Shown here in pieces: positions 33,200 to 43,774 of a stretch of DNA of 64,000 nt; position 1 is the stretch's first letter; every line of letters starts with the position of its first letter. The stretch covers positions 1,240,001 to 1,304,000 of the forward strand of contig JADWQD010000002.1 of the NCBI GenBank assembly GCA_016110215.1. Reading direction: 5' to 3'. Origin of the DNA: Capronia americana (Eukaryota > Ascomycota > Eurotiomycetes > Chaetothyriales > Herpotrichiellaceae). The notes below the pieces were generated by a model. It did no database searches, was not told the origin of the DNA, and saw only the letters and a program-made list of their open reading frames with translations. The position numbers were made by a program, and so were the translations under genes.

Positions 33200-34879
33200 T
33201 CACAGGGACCAAGCGAGAAAGATGGCCACACCCAGAAGTAGGCCCAATGACTTCGTGACGTCGGTGTGTACGAAAGACGGGGCGGCACCGGTGTAAGGTG
33301 CGACAGGGAGCGTGAGGACCTAGAGTGAGGAGAACCGGCAGCGGATCAATTAGCCAAGTGAAACGGGTGGTAAGGGCCTTTATGGAGGTTAAGGGGGTTG
33401 GTTAAGAATATGCCCTACGTACCGAGTCGATGACGTGAGCGACCCCGTTCTCGAGAATGAGGTTCGAGGAGACAATCTTTGCGTTGTTGATGAAGTAGTC
33501 TTCGCCTTGGATCGTCACTGTGATGGTCGTGCCGGCCTGTGTTACGAAGCTGCTCCCGTTGGTTAAACTGGGGATGTAGCCGGCAAAGTCCTGTACCACG
33601 TGCCCCGAGAGGGCAGACGCAAGGCCGGTAGAGCTCGTGGATATACCGGCGGCGGTGAAGGCGTCGTTGGTGGGAATGAAGACGGTAATTAGAGGAGTTG
33701 CATCCAGACCCAACGTTTGGCCGGAGGTGTTGGTGAGGGAGACGAAGGTCGTCTCGCCGGTGAGTGCGGCCGTCGAGGATAAAGACAGCGGGACAGTGAA
33801 AAGACTGTCACAGTCAGCAACGAGCGAGATCTTACAGTCACGATTCGAGTCGAATGAATGAGGATGCGCAGGGCCGAAGCTTGGATATAGAAGTCTCGAA
33901 TAGTTCCGACTTACCCGTTAGTTGTGTGAATCACACCACCAGCATAGGGAATATCGGCGGTCAGTATACCGATGGAGTTGCCCAGTCCCGAAAATAGGTT
34001 CACCTGAGTTGGCACGCTGCTACCGTTGTCCTGCCTCGGGAGGATTGTCGGCAGCCAGCGTTTGGTGTTTGTCGAATTAGTCTGGTTCCGCGGGTCCGAC
34101 ACAACCTTCTGGGTCTCTCCTTTCAGGTTCGCAGTGGAGTCCTTGGTTGAGACGACGGTCCCTGGCGGCGTTCGAAGACCATTGATTTCACTCTGGTTCT
34201 GAGAGGCGTGGAGAAGGAGCTGTTGTTGCTCCGCGGGGGTGAGGGTCGCGCGTCTTCTCAGACCGGAAGCATTAAATGTGCTGCCGACGTATTGGTCGGT
34301 GGGGGCAAATACGGTCGGGACGTCAGCAGCGTAGGCGGCAGAAACGACAGGGTCCGACTGGATGAGAGCTGCAAACTGAGCCGCGCCTGCGGCTATGAGG
34401 GCATCGTTCAGAGACGGGAGAGTCGGTGACGGTGCAGGAGCAGGCCAAGCAGAGGTTGAGGGCCAGCCGTGTGAAGTCTCAAAAGTCGATGGCCACGAGT
34501 GCCATGCTGAACCCTCCGAGGACCAAGCATGGGGAGGGGTGTTGATGGGAGTCCAGGAGCTTGAGTAGCCAGGCTGATCCCATGCGGACCAGCTCGTTGA
34601 CCATGTAGGAGCTGGAGGGGATGGTGTATACGGCGAAGCAGATGGTGCAGAAGAATATGAGGGTTCAGACCAAACAGCAGAGGACCAAGTTTCCGACGTA
34701 TAAGCGCTGGGCGTCCACGTGGGAACCGTAGCAGGCCAGGAGGGCTGACTATACTGGGTCGGGGACCAGCTCCAAGCACCAGGCGAGTGGTACGACGAAG
34801 GCACAACCGGTGGGAAGGCCTGAGCAGCGACCGACGACATCCCGCAGGCGGACAACACAACAATGAGTTGAAGCAGCAT
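33200..34879 (-). CDS. GPI-anchored fasciclin (FAS1) domain cell-surface protein
   Basis: Three exons: 34879-33915, 33804-33423, 33319-33200; 488 residues. A signal peptide (about 1-20, ending VAAQA) is followed by a long Trp/Ser/Pro/Tyr-rich region (about 21-150), low complexity and probably O-glycosylated. Two FAS1 domains follow: the first around SLNDALIAAGAAQFAALI and DVPTVFAPTDQYV, the second around PLITVFIPTNDAFTAAGIS and ending with ENGVAHVIDSVL. The last exon encodes a short spacer and a hydrophobic end (LGLLLGVAIFLAWSL), which is the usual GPI-attachment signal. FAS1 proteins act in adhesion and cell-wall contacts. The tryptophan-rich spacer with repeated W-S/T-P units is unusual. 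Confidence 0.9.
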
Positions 34880-36420
34880 GATCAGGCTGGGGACTGCGGC
34901 TGAGGGGAAGCGAGCACTGAACGAGCGGACAAGACGTGTGACTTACGCAGCTTCTTTCCAATAACAGCGGCTCAAAAAAGAGTGAAGCCGTCGCAGCCTC
35001 AGTCGTCGACTCTGCTGAGGGACATAGATCTGAATTTAAGTAGACCATTCGAGGTCAAGGACAAGACTGAGGCATTGCGCGTCCGTCTGCGGTGTGGGAT
35101 TCCGACATCGTCGATAGGCGCGGACTTTTTGGTTTCCTTCTCATGTCCGCTGCCACCGTAGTGACTTTTGCATTTGTTTCCTGCTTGCAGTGCTGCGATG
35201 GTGCGATCTGGGGGGCACATGATACGGTGGGAGGTGCGTTGTCGTCCCGGGCGCAGACCCTGCTGCCGCTGCATCAGTAGCGCTGGTACAGTATTGTACC
35301 ATACCTGATGAGTGACCACCATCGGACGAGGCATTCGGCTATAGTTGTAGCTTGGATTCGGGGATGAGGCTCCCTCGTTGCTGGAAGCGGTGGCCTGCAT
35401 CTTCTTGTGGTGGTGTGGGCTGCGCCGTTGCCAAGTCTCGTGTCGCTTCTGGCGAGTTAGGCAGGAGCCGGACGACTTAGGCGGCAGATTGACGTAAATA
35501 GGCTCCTTAGCCGGCTGCAGGGGCATCCACCTGGCGCCCTAGGCACCCCCAAGCTCACCGGCCAGGCTAGTCCCGAAGACCCCGAAGTCGGGTCCGTTTT
35601 CCAAGATCGGGAAGCATCTGCACCTCGACCTCGTCTCTACCTTCCACCTCGACGATGCCACCAGTACAGCTTGTGCAGTCCAGTCCAATCACTTGAGCGG
35701 TGGGATCGGGATTCTCCAGACATTGTGCTTGAGCTGACTGTCGCTGCAGAACTGCTTCACCTCGATTGTCACGAATGGATACGAACTCGAACTTGCCATT
35801 CTCCGCCAATCGAACAAGCCCTCACCCAGCCTCCGCCGTCCTCACCTTGTGCTGGTGGCTTTCAGAGACTCGTTCGCGGGCAGACCACGCCGTCCCTCGT
35901 ATATGTGCCCTCCACCAACAGAAGGTCCGTACGCTCGAACTGCATCCACTGCCGGACGATCTTCAGTCAGTTCGTGCTTGGTGTGGTCCAACAATGTTCT
36001 GGATCCCGCGAACGTCGGGCCACCGAGCTAAACAGCAGGCTATCCCCTGGTGATAGAGCCTTTTGTCGTTCATGATTTGCCCGAATGGCCAGACACCTCA
36101 TCAGCGCATGCCTCTTTCTCAAGAGAGCTTTGGCTTGGTGCAATGCGACTGCATTCGGCACTGCACCATGCATCTGCTGCGATGCTGCGGGTATAGGATT
36201 GGGCCAACCGCAAACATGGCGCTCTTTCAGATGCAGAGGCTATCAGCCAGAGCCGCAACTCCCGGCCTTGATGCATTTAGTCACAAGGACGGCCCAAAAT
36301 CCAGAAATGCTCTTCCACCAGCCCAGCATCCCGAACAGCTTTTGCGGATTCAACTGAGGCTCTTTCAGCTTCCGGCTGCTATCACGACGTCCCCTCCTTG
36401 ACGTTCCCGCCGCTGCAACC
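34880..36420. other. long intergenic region containing a coding remnant
   Basis: About 1.5 kb. A minus-strand frame at 34999-35526 (175 codons) has no recognised domain and is not called. A likely gene remnant lies at 35567-35960 and is listed separately. The rest shows no structure. Confidence 0.4.
35567..35960 (-). pseudogene. broken small zinc-ribbon-like coding remnant
   Basis: Two minus-strand blocks look protein-coding but lie in incompatible frames. Block one (about 35960-35862) reads RQWMQFERTDLLLVEGTYTR and GVVCP before a stop. Block two (35809-35567) reads KFEFVSIRDNRGEAVLQRQ, then GLDCTSCTGGIVEVEG and VQMLPDLGKRTR. The paired cysteines suggest a former zinc-binding protein. No start codon or phase-consistent intron joins the blocks. 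The parent family was not identified. Confidence 0.35.
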
Positions 36421-38376
36421 ATGGTTATATCCTCTCTCGATCCGGGCCGTCACACCTACCACCTATGGCGCCGCTTTTCTATGCCTACCGCAGGCGGGGC
36501 TAGGGACGCCATTTCCGTCCCCGCCGATGTCGCCGACCAGCTCAATTCTGCGTACACCTTCATGCTTCAGATGATCATCCTCAGCTTCTGGACCATTCTG
36601 ATTCTTGCTGGCGTCGTACTCTATCTGGGCAGAGAGAAACATAGCCACAACAGCGGAGTCATTGCCACCGGCATCTGGAATGCGAAGGGCTCTCCAAGCG
36701 CTGTTTTCAGCCTGACCACGGCCTATTTTATGAAGATCAAGGACCGGCGTCGATGGCAACTATTTGTTTGGACGACGCTGGCGCTGGGGTTCGTCATTGC
36801 TAGCTATGCCATTCCCATCAAAGTTGCGCCTTATATCATCATCGATCATGCTGCTCCAGTTTCATCTGCGGCTGTGTACGTCCCTTCGTTGAGCACCAGC
36901 AACAGTGCAATCAACGCGGTGCAGGTCAATCTGGTGCAGGCCAACGCGCTCGAAGTGCCGTCAGCGCTCCGGGCGGTGGGCAGCGTGCAGGTCGCTAATT
37001 CAACAGGTCGGGCCCAAGTCTCCATCGACCCTCCATTAACGATTCAAGATCTCGGCGACGGGGAGGCCATCATACGGGTGGGGTATCGGTACAACATCAC
37101 CGGTGTTGATTTCGGCTTGCAGCACTATCCCACTCTTAATCTCAGCGTCGAAGGGTCATGCCAGACGGACTATTCCTGGCTCATCGCAGAATCTGTAGAC
37201 ACTTTGGGCATCATCCTTGACGAATACTTGCCCTTTAACGATCTCAATCAAGCAACACAAAACGTCTCGCTATACGACAGCGCAAGACCGCTGGGCTATT
37301 TCCTGGTGGGCGCCCAATCCCCCACCGGCCCACCGGGGAATTGGACCTGGGGGGCAATCGTTTCCTCCGTGCAACGACAGAGCTTCTCGGCTGGCACAGA
37401 CCCGTGGTATTTGACTGTTCCCAACGGCGATCTGGGCTACCTCGTCAGAGGAGGACGACCCGCCCTTTCATGCTGGCAGAATGACGTCTGGTCCTACCAC
37501 GGCCACGAGAGCAGTGTCATAGCGCTCGATTCGGCAGCCCTGCCCGGTCTCGACCTGTCACCGTCACTGCAGAGTATCTTCGCTCGCTTTCTCGGAATCC
37601 CCAAGATTGCAACTCTGGCTACTCGCTTGGGTGCTTCTGCGCTCGTGTCCACCGACACCGGCCTCGGTGAAATCTTCGATGCCGGCTCATCGAGTTTCTA
37701 CGCTGATATCGAAAGGCTGGTTTTTGCCTCCTACATTGCCACCATGAACACCCTGACGGACACGACGATGTTCTCCACCAACAACTATGGCATCCCCAAC
37801 GATGTCGTAGGGTCGGACGGCCAAATATCCCCTGGCGTCGACGGATTCGTGATCTGGAGCAGCCAGGTCCGAACATTATCAATCCTAGCCCTCATTGCTG
37901 TCCCCGTGGTGGCGTTGGCCATGTTCTTGATTGTCTACATCTTGACGAATCTGCCATTCTCATGGTATCGAATCCAGGCCTTGCAAGCCACAGTGCTGTA
38001 TAGCTGCCTTCACGAGAAGGCCACCGGGAAATCCGATGGCGATTGGCGACGGCAAAGCGACAAGCCGTATGTCAAGACCGGAGACCTCGAACAAGCAGTA
38101 TTCAGGCCGCGATTTGACAAAGCAAGCAGGACGCTGAGCTGGGGAGCTGCAGAGTATGCGATCTACCTTCATTCCCTGACTTCACTTCGTGCACCTTCTC
38201 CCCTGTGCTTTCATTTGCAGCTCGACGACTAACACAGATATGTACAGACACAGAGAAGTGACACTGGGAATCGGACCTACACCCATGTCTCCAGTAGCAT
38301 TCCACGGCTCGGCAACGACGAACGGTGGCACGGCCTTCCCATTTCCCCCGACAATTCAGACCCAGATGGCAAATGA
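36421..38376 (+). CDS. fungal membrane protein of unknown function, three predicted spans
   Basis: Two-exon model, 36421-38153 and 38238-38376, 623 residues; the intron ends with GACTAACACAG. If unspliced, the first exon alone would end at 38232. Membrane helices are predicted at about 48-70 (MIILSFWTILILAGVVLYLG), 113-132 (WTTLALGFVIASYAIPI) and 480-510 (LSILALIAVPVVALAMFLIV). Between the second and third lies a large extracellular-type region of about 350 residues with several N-x-S/T sites, and single Cys residues at wide spacing. The C-terminus is a soluble, charged tail. This layout is common among uncharacterised Pezizomycotina membrane proteins; I know no function. The exact 3' end is the least certain part. 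Confidence 0.72.
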
Positions 38377-39656
38377 GAAACGAGTGCCACTGGCGACTAC
38401 TACATCGGAGCCATTATTGTCCCCGGGGTCCAACAGCTAGGTGCCAATGTTTACGAGAGAAAGAGCTATTCCTGTCCTTATCCCTATCTCCATCCCTATC
38501 CCTGGCGAAAAGCACGACGTTGCCCGACGCAAGGTCACGTGCAATGCGAATAATGCCCTCCGGCGCAGGCACATGCAGGATCCGTGGCTGGCATCGAATG
38601 TCCGTGAAGGAATTTCAGTCTGGATTGAATCAACAAACGCGGAAAGGGAAAGGATTAGGTCCGCTAGAGCGAGACAAGTCAAGACGGCGTCTGTCTGCCG
38701 GTCCACAACTAATAGTCGACAACCTACAAACTAGGAGAAAGGGACAGTCGGTGTCTGTGGCCGACCATATCATACGTAGTTTCAGAGGAGCAGATCTATC
38801 ATGCCTTTTTGTCTCGGAATTGTCTCTCGCCCTTCATGTCTATACGGTCGACTTTCTAAATCAGCCTCCTCGTCGCATTACCCGAGGGTTAAGTTCACCC
38901 AGTACGAAGTATGACGGGGTGTTCTCCATATCAAAATGTGGCGTAGTGTACAATGTAGCGTAGTGTACAATGTTGCGCAGCGTTAGGTAAGTAAGTAAGT
39001 ACCTAGGTAGGTATCCTGTAGGACCGTACTCTGCACTGCTGCGTCCATGCCAGCGACCTCTTTGACTAATAAATGATGAAATCCCCCTGATGATATATCT
39101 CGGCGGTATATATATAGAGAATGGAGGGTACATAGAGGGAGGGTACATGCTATATGCGATATATTCGCTCTGATGAACCGATCGGGTGCATCGTGTCGTA
39201 CGACTGAGCGGGATATCCAAATCATGCGTGCAGTGCCCGTCTTCATTGCGGAGCGTAGGGCGAAGAGCACCAAGCACCATTCCCTAGCATCTTTCTACCG
39301 ATTTGAGACGGCCCTCCCCCCCAGACCCACGACCCGCTCGATGTCTATGTCTCCTGATCAGGGTGGTCGCCACTGCGTCTATTGCCGAAAAGGTGTCTAC
39401 GAGTTATGGCAAAGGATGCGTTTTGGGGGCGACGTCGCCGCCTGTAATACAGACTACAGACACCCGTGCGCAACGTCTTCTGCTGCCTCGCTGTCTTCCA
39501 CGATCTGCCCCGGTGCTAGGAGCTCACACGGGCAGAATGTTGTGAGGCACCCTTGATCCTCCGAAGCTCGATGACGGAGATGCGGATTCTGTATGCTGCC
39601 TTCACAACGCCAGGCACTGAAGGTCCGTTTGCACTAGACAGCGCCTAGAGTTGGCT
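38377..39656. other. intergenic region with simple repeats
   Basis: About 1.3 kb with no gene recognised. Contains a 17-base direct repeat (38942-38975), GTAA repeats at about 38987-39001, and a TATATA-rich patch near 39090-39165. Open frames are short and unsupported. Confidence 0.45.
38942..38975. repeat. 17-base direct repeat
   Basis: CGTAGTGTACAATGTAG is followed directly by CGTAGTGTACAATGTTG, differing at one base. Followed by a GTAA microsatellite. No function is apparent. Confidence 0.8.
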
Positions 39657-40742
39657 TCAAAGTTTCGACCGACTCCCATACACGGCCGTAGGCTTCGGGT
39701 CGACCGCGATCTCCGACCACCAGGGATAGGTCGGCGGCGTGTTTTTCTCCAACTCGTCTGGAAAGTTGGGTTTCCCGGAATTCAGGAACGCGCGTTTGGC
39801 CTCGTCATGATCCCTGTGGCACAATTAGAATCACCCCCTCTATTTGACGCGCGTATCGGGTTATTCATTACCTTGACGCGAACCGATCGGCCAGCAGCGG
39901 ACTGTCCATCAAGTGCGCTCCCTCGGCGGTATCCGCCCCGCGCCAGATCAGCTGCCGATTCAGATGGATGGCCGTGGTGCTGACACGGTCGACGAGCTCC
40001 TCTGCAAGTTGCAGAGCGCGCGGAAGGACGTCCTTGGGCTCGGCCACCAGTTCGGAGAAGATGCCGTCGAGGGCCTTGGAATCGGCCGGATAAGTCGCCC
40101 CGGTGGTGAGCAGGTACGTCGCGCGGCTGTAGCCCACCATGCGCGGCAGGAAGAACGAACTCGCAGACTCCATCGTGAGACCGATGCGGGAGAAAGGAAA
40201 GCCGAACTTCGACTTTGGGCTCGCGATCCTAGAGAATGCCTTGTTCAGAACCACATTCGGCGTTGGTATGGGATTGGCCGTCCGGAAGGAAGGAGGGGGT
40301 CACCATACCTAATGCCTGCCGCCAGAGTAGACGTCATGCCAATCCCCACAGAGAGTCCGTTGTATGCCACGATGACGGTCTTCGAGCAATTGTACATAGC
40401 CAACGCGAGTCTGCCGCCCATATCTCTCACCTCCATGGGCGGTATATCTGCCGGGGCTCTGCTGTCGAGGCTCAGATCGATGCCGGCGCAAAAGGCCCTC
40501 CCCACAGCCGTGAGAACGACAACCTTGACGCGACTGTCCCGGTCGACGATGCGGAAGAACGATTCCAAGCTGAGGATCATGTCGCCGGTGATGGCGTTGA
40601 GCTTTTCCGGGCGGTTCAGGGTAACCACGATGATGGACGTCGCGCCCGCGGCCGATTCGGGGTAATTCGTGATTCGGACATGGCTGTCTGAAGGGGTGGT
40701 GTATGTTTCTGGGATCTCAATCTTGCCACCCAGCGCCTGCAT
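39657..40742 (-). CDS. peroxisomal enoyl-CoA hydratase/isomerase, ends in SKL
   Basis: Three exons: 40742-40309, 40228-39872, 39813-39657; 315 residues. The crotonase fold shows in VVTLNRPEKLNAITGDMI, the oxyanion-hole segments AFCAGIDLS and YNGLSVGIGMT, and SKFGFPFSRIGLTMESASS. The final residues are SRSKL followed by stop, a canonical type 1 peroxisomal targeting signal. The enzyme is therefore placed in peroxisomal beta-oxidation, either as hydratase or as delta3,delta2-enoyl-CoA isomerase; the residue set does not settle which. The start at 40742 is the first in-frame ATG; a spliced upstream start was tested but did not give a consistent phase. It is the first of three minus-strand metabolic genes with an SDR and a Baeyer-Villiger enzyme upstream. 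Confidence 0.92.
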
Positions 40743-41765
40743 GTTGAACGTACCGCGCACCGCAGTCGACCAGAAGCGATAGCAAAGTTTATCAAACGAA
40801 CTTACTCAATTCTTGGGTTGGACATGGACATGTAGTTGTACAGTCGGTGTGCATCTTAAGCAAGAAACACAGCTTGAACTCCGGGTCTGAGCCGCGGTCC
40901 AACAAGCTTGTAATCATGAGGGCGCCGGTAGATGTTGAAGGGCACAGTAATCACCGTCCCAAACTTGCGGTTGAGCTGAGGGCTGACTTTGTTTAATAAT
41001 CGTCCGCGCACAACTTGATAATTCGCTTTCCAGGCACATAATTCACCGTAGATGTTTTACTGAAAGAAGCAGGCCAAGACGTTTCGGGCCCAGGTAACAG
41101 CAATGTCGAGGGACTCGCACGACGGCAGAAGGTAGACTCGATGATCTCAGGGTGTCCAGACAGGCGAGCTGCAACAAGAGGAGTCGACGCTCTCCTGAGA
41201 ATCAGGCCCACGCAACTGCCAACTCGAAGAGGAGAAACCAAGGTAATTAGTGCTTTTCCCAGGGTTGACGAACAGCATCAATTCTCCACAACGGTAATGT
41301 CACCCATCTGCGGAACGCAGACTGACGGCGGAGGAGACGAAGTGAACGTCCAGGCTCCCACAAGGGTACCAATACAATCAAACGCTGTCACTGGACGGGG
41401 GAGGAACCCAGCGCTCGAGAGGTACAGATGGACAAAGCAACCAATCGGGCAGGCCACTCAAACGGACACTCAGGCAATTCCACGTTCACCCGGGCTCGAA
41501 TGAGCAAGCAAGTAATCAAGCACATTCGACAACACTTCCGCGCAAAGGAAGCAGAGATACAAAGCTCACGGAGGGTCACTGAGCCACGTTACGGATGCAG
41601 CGCTCTGGGCTGTTCTGCTCAGCTCCGCGAGATTGCTTTTCAAAGAGACCTGTGACCTAAGACTCGCACTTGACAGTTTCAAAAACTCAACCTACATCTT
41701 AGACTGGGCACAGATGACGAGATGGGTGAACTTTCAGGTTTCACCCACACCGGCTCCCCACGCGC
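40743..41765. other. intergenic region
   Basis: About 1 kb between the hydratase start and the SDR end. No coding signal, repeat or RNA gene is recognised. Confidence 0.45.
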
Positions 41766-42877
41766 TCACCAAGGGAGCACCACGCCATCATACCGCCACA
41801 AACGGACTTCATCCTCGACCTTGGCACCGTCGACAATCCTCATCATCCCCTCAATGCTCTCCGCCGGCGGGATGGTCCCCAACCCGATCCTCTTGGCCAA
41901 GGGCTCGACCGTCTCCGTGGCCACCACGCCGGGATGCATAGGGAAGGCCACAATGCCGTTCTTTCGCTCCTCATACGCCACGTGCCGGAGGAACATGTTG
42001 AGCGCGGCCTTGGAGATGGCATATGCGGACGACTGGCCGGGCAGGTCCTCGACCATGGCCAGCGAGCCGTACTGCGTGCTGATGGCCACGAACTTGGCAG
42101 TCCCTCCCTGGCGGACGGCCTCGAGCATCAGCGGACGGAGCGCCTTGAAGATGGCGATGTTGTTCAGCAGGTTGACGTCCAGAAAGGCCTGGTATTCCGA
42201 GATTGGTGAGTCGGCGATGCTCGTTTCGTGCCCGATGATGCCTGGGGGGCCGGTAAATCAGTACTCGTTGGCAATCAAATCGGAGACCATTGGGTTTTGA
42301 TCGCAGATCGCAGATAACCATCATATTGCAGAGCATAGCGTGGCAAGGAATCAAACGAGTAGAGCGAGAAAGGACACTGTCCAGACTCACCAGCATTAGC
42401 AATCACGACGTCCACCTTGCCCGCGACCTTCCTCACCAGCTCGGCGGCCCGGAGCGCCTCGTCGACCGCCTCGGGCTGCTTGGTGATCTTGACGAGATGC
42501 ACGTTCCCCTTATCGGTCAGGGCCTTCAACTTGGCCGAGTCCGGATTGCGGGACGTGGCGAACACGATCGCGCCAGGCCGGTCGCGCAGCTGCCGCACGA
42601 ACTCGTAGCCTATGCCCTGGAGGGAAGGGATTAAATTAGTGGTGGTTAATATAGTTGGGTTTCGGCTGCCGCTTAAGGTGTGGGTATGGTGTGGGTATGG
42701 GATAGTAGTCAGTGCTAGATGCTAGATGCCAGATGCTAGAGTAGCGCCGCTCCATTTCGTATGATATACTGTACTCGGTATTGTATATTCAAGGGCTTAT
42801 CTATTGACTGGTTCAAGTGAGATAGCTCGACATACCTGCGTCGTCCCCGTCACGAAGTAGACCGTTTGATTCGACAT
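41766..42877 (-). CDS. short-chain dehydrogenase/reductase (SDR)
   Basis: Three exons: 42877-42836, 42616-42391, 42241-41766; 247 residues. The first exon has only 14 codons and ends inside the Rossmann motif; the join gives TGTTQGIG (10-17), the NAD(P)-binding glycine pattern. NAG follows at 88-90. The catalytic set is S144, Y163 and K167 (YAISK). The protein thus has all classical SDR residues and normal length. It should interconvert a secondary alcohol or aldehyde and the carbonyl compound in the cytosol; cofactor choice cannot be read safely, though Arg after the second strand (FATSRNPDS) favours NADPH. Intron 1 is 219 bases, long for this window, and contains short tandem repeats. Confidence 0.92.
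42713..42740. repeat. 4 x 7-base tandem repeat inside SDR intron 1
   Basis: TGCTAGA TGCTAGA TGCCAGA TGCTAGA. About 30 bases before it, the 11-base unit GTGTGGGTATG occurs twice in tandem. Both repeats sit in the first intron of the dehydrogenase gene. Confidence 0.85.
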
Positions 42878-43774
42878 TGTTGCAGTAAGCCCTTCGATGT
42901 TCTGTGCTGTGCTCTGCGGCCACTGGTGTTGGTCACTGGACGTGATGTCGAACGTGATCTGACGGAGCTCACGACGGCGACAGTGATAGGACTACAGTAG
43001 TAACGGTAATAGTGACAATGTCACGTAATCCCAGCAGTGGGTCTCGAAGCACGAGACTTCAAACGAACACGTCCTGGTGATGTGCTGGACTTACTTCTTC
43101 GCTACAGTAGTACGGGCAGAGTACGGTACCTTACGTATAAGTAGGTAGCCCTCCGTGCCCTCCTCTACCCTCAAACGTAGCGAGTACCCCGCATTTTCAA
43201 ATCTCGTATTCCATCCAACCTTTGCCCGACTCCGCAATTGCCTTGCGTCGCACCGTACGCACGCACGCACGCACGAACTATTTTACACCGAGGTGGAGGT
43301 GGAGGCGGAGGCGGAGGTGGTATCCCCCTTGTCCCCAACGTTATGTAAGTGGATTCTGAAGTGCACGTGGCTGGTGGTACACAGCGGTGGTGAGTTTCGT
43401 AGAGGGATAAGGAGGCCGCTATGGGTCAAGCAAGGCTGGCAGTTGGAGGGTAGCTAGGTATACAAGTAGAGGCCATTTCCGGTTCAGGTTTTCACGGACT
43501 GACTCGAGGTAGATAATAGGTCACTCCGCCCAAGTTAGAAATTCTGTCCTCAATAAGATCCGCCAGCCGGATCATTCACGCAAGCCTTGAAAGAATCTCC
43601 TTGTGCAGCCAGTCTTCCTCACGCCTCGCTTCTCTGATTGAGCCTATCGAGCGCTTTCCGCCACTGTAGTCCGCACGATGTATGCGCCGGGTCGAGCCGA
43701 ATCTTGATAGTCTTGGTATCATTCTAGCCGGTCTGTCTTCCCGATCTATAGTGTCTCCTTTATCCAGCATTTCA
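42878..43774. other. intergenic region with microsatellites
   Basis: About 900 bases, the SDR promoter and the 3' region of the monooxygenase gene. Contains an ACGC/GCAC microsatellite at about 43257-43276 and a GAGGTG/GAGGCG hexamer repeat at about 43290-43321. An open minus-strand frame at 43576-43815 is read-through past the last exon of the monooxygenase. Confidence 0.5.

Noticed and set aside
34999..35526. 175-codon minus-strand frame in the gap before the three-span membrane protein
   Set aside because: Low-complexity, basic composition, no domain, and no splice partners; could be chance in a GC-rich gap.
43576..43774. Open frame following the Baeyer-Villiger gene
   Set aside because: Read-through beyond the stop in the last exon's true frame; the spliced frame ends in a typical family C-terminus.
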